From Protea cynaroides (Eukaryota; Streptophyta; Magnoliopsida; Proteales; Proteaceae): a DNA stretch of 64,000 bases. Shown here one piece after another: positions 60,201 to 63,810 of the stretch. A program made the position numbers and the translations under genes. Numbering within the stretch: the first letter of the stretch is position 1; each line of letters opens with the position of its first letter. Below the pieces are notes generated by a model, which worked only from the letters and a program-made list of their open reading frames with translations, made no database searches and was not told the origin of the DNA. Location of the stretch: positions 94,210,549 through 94,274,548 of the forward strand of contig CM053274.1 of the NCBI GenBank assembly GCA_028583415.1. Direction: 5' to 3'.

Positions 60201-63130
60201 ATAAATCGACAAACAATCAAACAGAGTACTCCATCCAACAGAGCGGAAGCTTTTACCCTGAAGTAGCTCATAAACTTTTGAAGCACCCTCCTGAGTGGAA
60301 GCCTGAGAAAAACACAATACATAAATTTAAGTACATACCTATACATAAGAAAAGGGATGATGCATTTTTATCTTACCAAGGCACCGAGCATTTTCAAGAA
60401 GGCCACAAGCGTTTGAAAATTAGTATGATCCTCTCCAGCAAAGTTCACAAATGTCCACAAGACTTCATTGCCAGACAACAGCTCTGGTTCCTTCTGGTAA
60501 AATGTAATGCACAGCAGGTGATTGATTCTTTTTCAGAAAAAAAAAAATCAAAGAAATAATGTACACAACAAATGTACGCAAGCCAACAGCACACTGGATA
60601 TCGTATTTATCTGAGGGGAGAACAGAAAGGCTATGCAGAACAACACCAAAATGTCTTCTCACCTCTACCCTTCTGAGGCTATTGTGGTTGGTCAGAGATT
60701 AAAAGGTACACAATCCAATTTAAGAAGATCAAAGTCCCACACTATGCAGAAAGTAATGCAATAAGAAAGTGAGCAAGCTATATACCAGCACAAAAAAGAT
60801 GGGAAAATGGATACAGTAAGCCAGAAACCAAATAACCATATAGGAAGATGCAAATATCTTACTTTCTAAAGAAGTCTTACCAGAAACGTATGGGCTGGAT
60901 GCAAATGAAATCTTTCTTAATGATTGGACATGTGCATCACTATACTACCTAGTTTCATACTGTGACTTGTATGAGAAAATTTTATTAGAAAGAAATGAAA
61001 ATATTAGAGGAAACCCCAAGACTGCAATTACAACTACAAAGAAGGGTCTGAAATTTTGGATTTCGACCCGTTTCTCTTTCTGCCGAAACGGAAATATTTT
61101 GGTGGAATTTCAATAAATTTCACCTATTTCAGTAGGATTTCGCACCTACATTTTGTTTTGCTTCTTCGAGAAACCAAAATATTTAGCCCATTTTGGCAAA
61201 ATTTTGCCAAGATTTAGAACAATAGTACAAAGTACAATGAATAGGGGCAAAGGGGGTGAGGGACGGGGAAACTTAGTGCAGTGCAATGCTTTTCATCCGG
61301 GTATCTTCTCTGCCTCTTCTGTCAGGGATCTCGTTCACAATAAAGCAGCCAATGTCCCTTGGCATGATGTAGTTTGGTTCCAGGGGCACTCCCCGTAACA
61401 TAGTTTTATAGTTTGGAGGGTTTTGTTCTTCGTCTCTTCCAAAGGGGTCCTTCCTTGCCAGCATCACATTGATTGAAATGCTAAGTGTTGTTTGTGCTGG
61501 TCTGCAGAGAAAGATATTTGCCATCTGTCTTTGTCTGCCCCTTCTCTGCTTCTTCTTGGACAAGAAGATTATAAGCCGTTGCTGGCCCTCTCCTCAGTGA
61601 ATTGAGCCCTTCAACTCAGAATGGAGTTTGGTTCCAGGGGCACTCCCCGTAACATAGTTTTATAGTTTGGAGGGTTCTGTTCTTCGTCTCTTCCAAAGGG
61701 GTCCTTCCTTGCCAGCATCACATTGATTGAAATGCTAAGTGTTGTTTGTGCTCGTCTGCAGAGAAAGATATTTGCCGTCTGTTCTTTGTCTGCCCCTTCT
61801 CTGCTTCTTCTTGGAATGGGATTATAAGCCATTGCTGGCCCTCTCCTCAGTGAATTGAACCCTTCAGCTCAGAACGGAGGTGGATCAATAGCTCCTTCCA
61901 TGGCAAGCCCCCTAGCAACGTGGTTGGAAAGCTAGCTTTCTGTTAATCAGATTACCATATTTGGATGGAAAGGAATATCAGGATGTGGTCCTCGAAGTCT
62001 AGGACATTCACTCAAATCTGGGAAGCCATTATCTTTGATGTGCAAGGAATAGTGATTCCTCTTGCTAGACTTGCCCTGTTTTGCCTAGAAATAGCTTCAT
62101 CATCACAGCCTGGGACTCACCCATCTAAATCACGTGGATAGGATTCCCAATTTGTTTCTTTTCTGCTCTCTTGTGTCAAGCGTGACTCTGTCCTTTGGAC
62201 GCCCAAATTTGTTCTCCCTGGTTATCTTCATTTATTTACCCCAAAAAAAAAATCTCCTTAATCAACTGTGCTTTAAACCATTATGGAGGACGGGAGAGGG
62301 AAAGCGAATTTTACTTCAATTGGTAGTTCCAAGGGCACATCTGAAGCTTCAATTTCTACCATTAACAGTCACTGCAACTATCTTTTCTTCTTTTTCTATT
62401 TTATATTCAACAGATGAAGTTGGATCACAGATTTGCAAATTTATCACCCAAAGGAAACTATCTTAAAACATAATTCTGAAAGTCAGTATGGCAATCCCCC
62501 TCTTCAAGCCAGTGAGTGGAAGCTTTTTAATTCCATGAGTTTCCAAATTTGCAGCTAATCTAAATAAGGGTCCATGATGCAACGACAACTCAACTGGACA
62601 ACATACCTAAACCACAAATGAGAGATAGTCCTTTTTTTCAACAGACTCCTTCACCCAACACAGTAATTTCTAAAAGAGAGACATGTACTCTAAGTCTCTA
62701 ACAAACACTTAGCTCCAACCCACCAAAAGGCAAAAGCAAGAATTAGGAAGACTTCAACATACATAAAGAACACCACACATTTTCCATTACGAACAAAGAT
62801 ACCAGACCTACTATAAAATAAATCCCATAGTATAATGCATCATACATAAATGCACACTTCTGAACTGAAATAAGAACATTATTCTGAAATGATGACAGAC
62901 TAATACAATAATAAGGAATGAAATAATAGAATAGCTACAAATGATTAAGAAAAATAACAGATTCTCACCTGATAGATTTCGCTAACCAAATCCAAAAGAG
63001 ATACAAATGGTTGGGAACTACTTTCAATGGTCTGTTGAGAATTCGCATCAAGGCCATGTCTCAAATCATGTGATCCAGCCATGAGGTAAGGGCTAAGTGC
63101 ACTCATAGCCTTCTCCTTCATTTCTTTAAC
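6095..63130 (-). CDS. NUP205: NUP205, nuclear pore complex inner-ring scaffold protein (5' partial)
   Basis: Scaffold nucleoporin of the Nup192/Nup205 family, an all-helical solenoid that in other eukaryotes binds Nup93 and builds the inner ring of the nuclear pore. I joined 35 exons by reading GT-AG boundaries on the minus strand; every junction keeps frame and no internal stop appears. Exons, 5' to 3': 63130-62969, 60493-60377, 60302-60096, 58515-58414, 58268-58125, 52057-51927, 51834-51715, 51394-51271, 47068-46871, 41607-41489, 41348-41198, 41111-40999, 40918-40837, 40757-40671, 40545-40468, 33107-32907, 32386-32294, 32219-32106, 31952-31782, 31680-31625, 31542-31470, 31329-31139, 31028-30899, 30790-30713, 26949-26785, 21838-21668, 21604-21467, 16734-16591, 16251-16129, 16047-15952, 13857-13723, 13609-13509, 7176-7057, 6952-6820, 6178-6095. 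The product seen is about 1,483 residues; plant NUP205 is about 1,840, so the N-terminal fifth lies outside the window. Recognition rests on segments such as VYDHVFGPFPQRAYADPSEK, SSRMVGLVQLLLKSNAANSL and HVLNIILIHF. The gene looks intact despite heavy transposon load in its introns. Confidence 0.93.
7815..11741 (+). pseudogene. RTE LINE polyprotein (endonuclease and reverse transcriptase), broken
   Basis: Endonuclease pieces: IRIASWNIGSLTGKS and YIQETRWKG (about 7925-8035), then ISAYAPQVGLD (8218-8260), GDLNGH (about 8335-8352, frame lost just after) and KSQIDFFLIRR (8525-8557). Reverse transcriptase pieces: NVGKTLGPDEVP (9335-9370), ENQFGFMSGRSTTEAIYLLR (from 10592), FIDLEKAYDRV (10700s), GLHQGSALSPYLF (10880s) and the catalytic FADDIVLVDE (about 10970-11000). 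The C-terminal part reads YGAECWAVKK and RLRWYGHVQRRP to a stop at 11741. In-frame stops (after 8096 and 9400, and at 11336) and frame changes show it is inactive. Confidence 0.88.
9605..10588. mobile_element. hAT-like non-autonomous element, 984 bp, inside the RTE
   Basis: Termini are inverted: CATAGTTGTCAAGGCG at the left and CGCCTTGACAACTATG at the right. The 8-bp target duplication is ATTACAGA (9597-9604 and 10589-10596). The interior is AT-rich with no transposase. Near the right end there are three 21-bp units starting at 10451, 10472 and 10493 (GCGACCGCCCAGAGAGCTTG core). The host RTE frame reads straight across one copy of the duplication, so the insertion is later than the RTE. Confidence 0.88.
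12089..12200. repeat. 65-bp period tandem duplication
   Basis: CAGTTTACTGTTTCACGTAT and the bases after it occur at 12089 and again at 12154, nearly identical for about 45 bp. Lies in intron DNA just after a poly-C/poly-A tract. Confidence 0.7.
13509..13857 (-). CDS. NUP205: NUP205 exons 13857-13723 and 13609-13509
   Basis: 45 codons and then 101 nt ending in a split codon (AG|G). Reads ILDPSDLHVSAGHLQPTLSS...EEKSLLLNK, then IQDINELSRQEVDEIINICT...SDNIQKR. The following intron (7177-13508) carries the RTE LINE. Confidence 0.91.
13858..15951. other. NUP205 intron, no gene recognised
   Basis: Contains an (AT)n run at about 15259-15280, a G-run near 15293 and oligo-A/T tracts. Short open frames on both strands resemble no family I know. 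Confidence 0.4.
15952..16734 (-). CDS. NUP205: NUP205 exons 16734-16591, 16251-16129, 16047-15952
   Basis: 48, 41 and 32 codons, all phase 0: VKNKVVREVIGFVKGHQFLF..., VWPYEENDEYGFIQGLFGMM..., DQRKLELMMFRLCFSLSSYL.... Introns are short (81 and 339 bp) with GT-AG ends. Confidence 0.91.
17698..17730. repeat. CCCCAT-type microsatellite
   Basis: Several tandem CCCCAT units after a CT run, in the intron 16735-21466. The 122-residue open frame across it is low-complexity and not a gene. Confidence 0.75.
18230..18516 (+). pseudogene. L1-type LINE ORF2 C-terminal fragment (zinc-binding RT-associated domain)
   Basis: Reads CYFECPFSASVWEAILLRCW, then in another frame VWWEQNIKLWTGKSGIFKQI QDAIR, the C-terminal zinc-binding/RNase H linker pattern of plant L1 ORF2. 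It is frameshifted. A 26-bp unit (GGTTTGGTGGGTGCAATCAT core) is tandemly duplicated at 18395-18420 and 18421-18446, with a partial third copy. The fragment stops where LTR-like DNA begins near 18517. Confidence 0.65.
18517..19545. mobile_element. LTR-like DNA interrupting the L1 fragment
   Basis: The start (GGACCCGGGTGGAGAACC, then GGATCTGC and a GGCAATTCTGTAATTA word) resembles the start of the gypsy LTR at 22474, though diverged. It sits between the two halves of an L1 3' end. I could not identify matching target duplications, so the limits are approximate; it could be a solo LTR of a related family. Confidence 0.35.
19550..19850 (+). mobile_element. L1 LINE 3' end with poly-A tail
   Basis: Probable remaining 3' end of the L1 fragment at 18230: an L1-like tail (CTTATCTTTATTGAACCC), then C-run and a long A-tract (about 19817-19847). 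Plant orientation, 5' truncated. Confidence 0.5.
20785..20905 (+). mobile_element. Au-like SINE
   Basis: The order GGGGGTAAGGTTGCGTAAAT, CCCCTCCCCAAACCCCGCAG, TGGTGGGAACCTCG and GTGCCCTTTTT is the characteristic 3' half of the plant Au SINE family. The tRNA-related 5' part is weak or absent here. Recognition is from memory of the family consensus. Confidence 0.6.
21467..21838 (-). CDS. NUP205: NUP205 exons 21838-21668 and 21604-21467
   Basis: 57 and 46 codons in phase 0, separated by a 63-bp intron. Reads DGWRSLDSLQRVCTLEGELA... and GSFRRVDTKVGRDIAGEIDK...LLDTSDFFE. Confidence 0.92.
22474..23593 (-). repeat. 3' LTR of the gypsy element
   Basis: TG...CA-bounded LTR, 1,120 bp. It is nearly identical to the 5' LTR at 25403, with small indels such as an extra ACCAACCTCTACCAACCC-type duplication in the other copy near 26420. 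A purine-rich stretch (complement of about 23594-23612) may be the polypurine tract. Confidence 0.9.
23723..25390 (-). pseudogene. Gypsy gag and protease remnants
   Basis: Gag: DVLDFNGDQNPEEYLDWIHS and WWIKYQ (25137-24835), then a CCHC zinc knuckle CYTCKGFGHFASHCPN (about 24330-24280). Protease: MIIDVGNCTNAVSEDMVNKL, ending with HLLLGRPWMFDKKVQHDG (24060-23765), a retropepsin whose usual D-[STG]-G site reads DVG. Frames are shifted between pieces. RT, RNase H and integrase are absent; the 3' LTR follows within about 130 bp of the protease end. Confidence 0.85.
25403..26545 (-). repeat. 5' LTR of the gypsy element
   Basis: TG...CA-bounded LTR, 1,143 bp, directly beside the PBS. It carries a purine-rich open frame (about 25981-26214) on the opposite strand that is also present in the other LTR; this is sequence bias rather than a gene. 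Confidence 0.9.
26700..26745. repeat. Purine-rich A/G tract
   Basis: Long GAAAAA-type run in the intron, about 40 bp downstream of exon 26949-26785 in transcript direction. Low complexity. Confidence 0.8.
26785..26949 (-). CDS. NUP205: NUP205 single exon (55 codons)
   Basis: Phase-0 exon reading VTKDAIQGSEAGKTISFYVL...CFSEISNMSCQ. It lies only about 235 bp from the outer end of the gypsy element at 22474-26545. Confidence 0.9.
27690..28380 (+). pseudogene. 5'-truncated L1 LINE tail with poly-A
   Basis: Reads CGFCWAADEDVQHLFFNCPF, SKRIWGKIFEKCWLRHRR, then in another frame LYHIWFERKIRLWAGKSRSF: the zinc-binding C-terminus of plant L1 ORF2. A typical L1 3' UTR (GTTTGGGGCTTAGCCC, then TTATTCACCC) and an A-tract near 28371-28380 follow. 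It is inserted in a GGTTTC-rich element whose parts flank it (about 27636-27685 and 28382-28466). Confidence 0.75.
29515..29600. repeat. (TAG/TAA)n microsatellite
   Basis: Imperfect AGT and AAT trinucleotide run within the intron 26950-30712. The open frame over it is an artefact of the repeat. Confidence 0.85.
29915..30050 (-). mobile_element. Au-like SINE, minus orientation
   Basis: On the minus strand it reads a B-box-like GGTAGTCATGGGTTTGAAAC, then GGGGGTAAGGCTGCATATAT, CCCTCCCCAGACCCTGCAG and GTGGGAGCCTCATGCACTAG. These match the layout of the plant Au SINE (tRNA-derived head, conserved body). The 3' end is cut short. Confidence 0.65.
30172..30576 (+). other. 134-codon open frame in an intron, not recognised
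   Basis: Open on the strand opposite NUP205, with a hydrophobic C-terminus (STFFLVITILFILYIGF). No family is recognised and no introns or promoter are evident; most likely a chance frame in intron DNA. Confidence 0.15.
30713..33107 (-). CDS. NUP205: NUP205 exon cluster, nine exons
   Basis: Exons 33107-32907, 32386-32294, 32219-32106, 31952-31782, 31680-31625, 31542-31470, 31329-31139, 31028-30899 and 30790-30713. Reads RAWLLKLLALELHAADMITS..., VLELLEVVQFRSPDTAAKYS..., VEGILANPSTSDKGGVYYYS..., KCINVNPQLSSFGSEVEFSD..., VSVSRRMSCLENRSEILFE, VLDASLSAAASPDCSLKMAI, VALTCMAKLRDERFICPAGV..., QYALLLSYFQYCRHMLDPDV..., IDKEQAELAQANFSILRKEA. A GA microsatellite lies in the 140-bp intron 31330-31469, 38 bp above the acceptor of exon 31329-31139. 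Confidence 0.93.
31367..31406. repeat. (GA)n microsatellite in a 140-bp NUP205 intron
   Basis: About 20 GA units (CT on the transcribed strand), so the coding-strand pyrimidine run lies 38 bp upstream of the acceptor of exon 31329-31139. Confidence 0.9.
33108..34069. other. NUP205 intron before the copia element
   Basis: AT-rich sequence with two short related segments near 33960-34000 and 34010-34050 (both containing CTTAAAGCAGGTA- or TTAAAGCAGGTA-type words and CACCCCAC). No gene. Confidence 0.5.
34070..34461. repeat. 196-bp tandem duplication across the copia 3' LTR boundary
   Basis: Unit 34070-34265 is repeated at 34266-34461. Each unit contains 10 bp of flank, the GTATG target site, about 150 bp of LTR, and the first 27 bp or so of a hAT-like MITE. 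The duplication therefore came after both insertions. Confidence 0.88.
34435..34548. mobile_element. hAT-like MITE, 114 bp, in the copia LTR
   Basis: Termini CATAATCGTCAAGGCG and CGCTTTGACAACTATG; 8-bp target duplication CTCATATT (34427-34434 and 34549-34556). A truncated copy of its left end is at 34239-34265 through the 196-bp duplication. Confidence 0.87.
34640..37300 (-). pseudogene. Copia pol remnants (integrase, RT, RNase H)
   Basis: Integrase: WFITFIDCRSRFTWVYLLRH (about 37190-37130), then VPTPYWSEAILTAAYLINRV (36880-36830). RT: NKSWDLVTLPLGKKPVGCKW and ETFAPVAKLN (36040-35855), then LSLLWYFLGIEVARSTQSIF (35500-35440). RNase H: YTDPDWVGLSDDRPSIFGYC (about 35110-35050). The end (complement of about 34640-34606) is the usual short copia tail before the polypurine tract. 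The RT catalytic box is missing near 35572-35578, and stops and frameshifts occur throughout. Confidence 0.85.
37557..38588 (-). mobile_element. Non-autonomous element with CGAGATTTTAAACC ends, 1,032 bp
   Basis: Inverted ends CAAGGTTCAAAATCTCG and CGAGATTTTAAACCATG. Flanking 8-bp copies TCAACAAG (37549-37556) and TCACCAAG (38589-38596) differ at one base, suggesting an 8-bp hAT-type duplication. Both end regions are full of degenerate GAGATTTC/GTCTCGAG words. On the minus strand a TATA-like TATAAATAG (about 38438-38446) precedes an open frame (38342-38127, 71 residues, starting MGFFDKIFHEIVRGACYESL) of unknown type. It lies within the copia element, between gag and integrase. Confidence 0.7.
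38976..39736 (-). pseudogene. Copia gag remnant
   Basis: Starts at ATG (complement of 39734-39736): MSDMTIASTVPKGSSDWSFF, then KLDENNYLMWSRSYFLSI, the usual N-terminal gag signature of plant copia elements. Further gag text (KFAKQDDKFRFYVFLAGHNV) continues at 39240-39170 in another frame. No intact zinc knuckle was seen. Confidence 0.75.
40112..40123 (-). other. Copia primer binding site
   Basis: Minus strand TGGTATCAGAGC, complementary to the 3' end of plant initiator tRNA-Met, directly beside the 5' LTR. Confidence 0.85.
40124..40317 (-). repeat. Copia 5' LTR (194 bp)
   Basis: Matches 34281-34605 apart from the MITE there. The outer end reads CAATA where the 3' LTR has CAACA, a terminal mutation. 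Confidence 0.88.
40468..41607 (-). CDS. NUP205: NUP205 exon cluster, six exons
   Basis: Exons 41607-41489, 41348-41198, 41111-40999, 40918-40837, 40757-40671 and 40545-40468. Pairs 119+151 and 113+82 each sum to whole codons. Reads PLDIILSQDQNQIVALLEYV..., SSRMVGLVQLLLKSN..., LLIDNINRPAPNITHLLLKF..., CLKVILDILEKLSKPDINAL..., LLYELCLDPLTCGPTMDLLS..., HLDTIGVAPLPKRNVNQVLR. The next exon is 7.4 kb away because a copia element sits in the intron; the copia end is only 150 bp from exon 40545-40468. Confidence 0.93.
42589..42719. mobile_element. hAT-like MITE, 131 bp
   Basis: CATAGTTGTCAAGGCA ... CGCCTTGACAACTATG with 8-bp target duplication ATTGGACA (42581-42588 and 42720-42727). The interior is made of degenerate CCAAGGCG/GGCGCC words. 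Confidence 0.9.
43079..43105. repeat. (GA)n microsatellite
   Basis: One of two GA runs flanking the L1 tail (the other is 43875-43901). Confidence 0.85.
43230..43866 (+). pseudogene. L1 LINE 3' end with RNase H-like domain remnant
   Basis: Reads WMKLNTNGV, then after frame changes GRSRAGGVLQDSSGLIHLAF and AEYL, the N-terminal half of the RNase H-like domain at the end of plant L1 ORF2. An L1-like 3' UTR ending TTATTTTTCTATATTAATAA follows. It is 5' truncated and frameshifted. GA repeats on both sides suggest insertion into a GA tract. Confidence 0.65.
43875..43901. repeat. (GA)n microsatellite
   Basis: GA run immediately downstream of the L1 tail. Confidence 0.85.
46871..47068 (-). CDS. NUP205: NUP205 single exon (66 codons)
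   Basis: Phase-0 exon reading DFMSGKTVFRNVMGILLPGV...LSDYWRPLYQ. It is isolated between a 5.3-kb intron downstream (LTR-like DNA) and a 4.2-kb intron upstream (solo LTR and hAT-like element). Confidence 0.92.
47272..48040. mobile_element. Probable solo LTR, 769 bp
   Basis: Bounded by TGATGAG and TTAGCA, with flanking CCAGC (47267-47271) and CCAGA (48041-48045), an imperfect 5-bp duplication. It contains a purine-rich AGAGGGAAA-type block followed by a CCCATTTCC-ATTCAT region, laid out like the gypsy LTRs at 22474 and 25403. The sequence is diverged, so this is an inference from layout and ends. Confidence 0.4.
48278..48325. repeat. (AT)n microsatellite
   Basis: About 24 AT units. Confidence 0.9.
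48593..48765. mobile_element. Fragment of the CGAGATTTC-word family
   Basis: Starts CAAGGTTCTAAATCTCTGAT, matching the terminus of the element at 37557, and continues with repeated CGAGATTTCCGAGATCTC words. No right terminus or target duplication was found; truncated. Confidence 0.5.
48880..49190. repeat. Imperfect tandem duplication (about 178-bp period)
   Basis: AGTCCACTTAAAGAAACAAA (48911) and AGTCTACTTAAAGAAACAAA (49063) begin similar stretches that also share TGGTGAAAA-ATCTACCAAC and CATCATCAAGCATTATG. An older local duplication. Confidence 0.55.
49593..50652. mobile_element. hAT-like non-autonomous element, 1,060 bp
   Basis: Ends CATACTTGTCAAGGCG and CGCCGTGACAACTATG; 8-bp target duplication CCAAGATC (49585-49592 and 50653-50660). 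It is a long member of the CATAGTTGTCAAGGCG family, with no transposase. A second inverted-repeat unit (49984-50300) lies inside. Confidence 0.87.
49984..50300. repeat. Nested unit with 13-bp perfect inverted ends
   Basis: ATAAGAGACGCTG at 49984-49996 is exactly inverted at 50288-50300. The interior (about 290 bp) is GC-richer and has a CTCAACTCT word near each end. Probably a small DNA element; no clear target duplication. Confidence 0.5.
51271..52057 (-). CDS. NUP205: NUP205 exons 52057-51927, 51834-51715, 51394-51271
   Basis: Lengths 131, 120 and 124 nt, summing to 125 codons with split codons at both inner junctions. Reads VYDMRFELNEVEARRERYPS, then FVGIFRFVYDHVFGPFPQRA, then ILGMYDIKDEDIDAVVDRSQ...VVELLK. 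The split codons (AG|A, AT|G) are rebuilt correctly, which supports the exon ends. Confidence 0.93.
52490..53185. mobile_element. GAAATTTCG-word repeat element
   Basis: Dense degenerate repetitions of GAAATTTCG, TTTCAACTCATTTC and related words, concentrated at both ends and framing an AT-rich middle. Ends resemble inverted GGTTTGAAATTTC / GAAATTTTGGACATTGG, but no target duplication could be fixed. The architecture is like the elements at 37557 and 53570. Confidence 0.45.
53570..53715. mobile_element. hAT-like MITE, 146 bp
   Basis: CATAGTTGTCAAGGCG ... GGCGCGTTGACAACTATG; 8-bp target duplication AAAGGGAT (53562-53569 and 53716-53723). GC-rich interior built of GGCGCC/CGCCTAGG/CCTTGG words, unlike the AT-rich surroundings. 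Confidence 0.92.
55250..55640 (+). pseudogene. Captured fragments including a STRUBBELIG-type LRR receptor piece
   Basis: Reads FSKLPSAGYQSFLAMIPEEN EEKLES, then VWKQEGGDPCEESWTGISC SGPSVI (55368-55447), and after about 110 bp QLGGNLGGQLSNLLGLQEL (55567-55622) at a GTAAGT donor-like site. The W-x-GGDPC-ESW-GI-C pattern followed by a first LRR (LGGxLG-LSNL) is the N-terminal extracellular part of STRUBBELIG-family LRR receptor-like kinases. There is no kinase domain or start, so it is a transposon-borne fragment. The first part (KLPSAGY...) is a different, unrecognised fragment. Confidence 0.6.
55642..56163 (+). pseudogene. Second open frame in the Pack-MULE, with repeated captured segment
   Basis: 173 codons. 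It includes MGGNVDGNREMAGDDNEADV, then SNRFSKLPSAGYRSFPAMIP EENEEKLEFF, a second copy of the segment at 55250-55365 (nearly identical over about 110 bp), then a Gly-rich stretch and GLLMLHSYATFVRKK before a (CT)n run at 56057-56115. The family is unknown. A later frame (56233-56493, MGLEDWLPLNRLKRAVKKVR...) is likewise unrecognised. Confidence 0.4.
56057..56115. repeat. (CT)n microsatellite
   Basis: About 29 uninterrupted CT units inside the Pack-MULE. Confidence 0.9.
57059..57220 (-). mobile_element. LTR edge with primer binding site
   Basis: Complement of 57059-57070 reads TGGTCTCAGAGC, a diverged initiator tRNA-Met PBS, directly followed by TGTTGTCGGAGAATGG, a likely LTR start. The LTR contains GACTAGGAGTC repeats. 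The element appears truncated: only a short unrecognised internal stretch is left (56700-57058) and the far LTR end is unclear. Confidence 0.45.
57230..57345. repeat. Poly-C / poly-G block, probable artefact
   Basis: Long C runs broken by a few A and T, then a GC-only stretch (GGGGGCGGGGCGCCGCCGCG) and a long G run. It is unlike anything else in the window and looks like a sequencing or gap-filling error rather than biology. Open frames over it (Pro/Gly-rich) are meaningless. Confidence 0.7.
58125..58515 (-). CDS. NUP205: NUP205 exons 58515-58414 and 58268-58125
   Basis: 34 and 48 codons, phase 0: VVENGNPIERRNWFPDIEPL... then GALRNAIAAFIQVSPVMKDT...NGAQQMASQ. They lie upstream of the 6.1-kb intron that holds the Pack-MULE and a low-complexity C/G block. 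Confidence 0.92.
58516..60095. other. NUP205 intron, no gene recognised
   Basis: AT-rich intron with C/A homopolymer runs near 58610-58632, 58981 and 59090-59105. No transposon ends were recognised. Confidence 0.5.
60096..60493 (-). CDS. NUP205: NUP205 exons 60493-60377 and 60302-60096
   Basis: Two phase-0 exons of 39 and 69 codons separated by a 74-bp intron. They read KEPELLSGNEVLWTFVNFAG... and ASTQEGASKVYELLQGKSFR...LNVLQK. The donor/acceptor pairs are GTAAG/CAG and GTTTG/CAG. This is one of the most conserved stretches of the plant family and is intact here. Confidence 0.92.
61045..61215. mobile_element. Fragment of the GAAATTTCG-word family
   Basis: TCTGAAATTTTGGATTTCGA, GAAACGGAAATATTTTGGTG and later words resemble the element at 52490-53185. 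Truncated; no ends identified. Confidence 0.4.
61285..62250 (+). pseudogene. L1 LINE tail with internal 254-bp tandem duplication
   Basis: Reads FSASSVRDLVHNKAANVPWH DVVWFQ, then CCLCWSAEKDICHL (zinc-binding C-terminus of L1 ORF2), and ends with an L1-like 3' UTR (CTTTGGACGCCCAAATTTG, TTATTTACCCC) and poly-A at about 62240-62250. 61371-61624 is duplicated in tandem at 61625-61878 with few differences. Frameshifted and 5' truncated. Confidence 0.7.
62969..63130 (-). CDS. NUP205: NUP205 most 5' exon visible
   Basis: 54 codons in phase 0, starting VKEMKEKAMSALSPYLMAGS and ending LVSEIYQ. The acceptor is the AG just above 63130 and the donor is GTGAG just below 62969. It continues into KEPELLSGNE of the next exon (60493). 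Only 23 bp upstream begins an array of 232-bp tandem repeats, so the preceding intron has been rearranged close to this splice acceptor. Earlier exons (start codon included) are not in the window. Confidence 0.88.
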
Positions 63131-63153
63131 CTAACAGAAAGTTTTTACAACCG

Positions 63154-63810
63154 GTGAATCAAAGGTAATAGCATAATAAGTATGAAACCAAACTGAAAAA
63201 AGGTGATGAATATGAAACCTAAATTGCAAGAATATTAGGGTAACCACATAAACACAGCCCTCTCCATCTCACATGTAAGTAGGGGTGCGATTGAGAAGAC
63301 ATGCAACAGCTGCAAATGCAGCTTCTGCCCAGTACGAATTCGGCACCTTTATTTCAAGCAAGCAGAGAAGCAAGTGAAGGCGCCCGTGAATCAAAGGTAA
63401 TAGCATAATAAGTATGAAACCAAACTGAAAGAAGGTGATGAATATGAAACCAAAATTGCAAGAATATTAGGGTAACCACATAAACACAGCCCTCTCCATC
63501 TCACATGTAAGTAGGGGTGCGATTGAGAAAACATTCAACAGCTGCAAATGCAGCTTCTGCCCAGTATGAATTCGGCACCTTTATTTCAAGCAAGCAGAGG
63601 AGCAAGTGAAGGAGCCCGTGAATCAAAGGTAATACCATAATAAGTATGAAACCAAACTGAAAGAAGGTGACAAATATGAAACCATAATTGCAAGAAAATT
63701 AGGGGAACCACATAAACACAGCCCTCTCCATCTCATGTGTAAGTAGGAGTGTGATTGAGAAGATATACAGCAGCTGTGAATACAGCTTTCGCCCAGTACA
63801 AATTAGGCAC
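63154..63810 (-). repeat. Tandem triplicate of a 232-bp unit carrying copia integrase text
   Basis: Units start at 63154, 63386 and 63618 (GTGAATCAAAGGTAATA-CATAA). On the minus strand each has a short stretch like KVPNSYWAEAAFAAVACLLN RTPTYM (third unit: KVPNLYWAKAVFTAAVYLLN), matching the copia integrase segment seen also at 36880-36830. Units 1 and 2 are closest; unit 3 is more diverged. The array begins 23 bp from a NUP205 exon. Confidence 0.8.
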
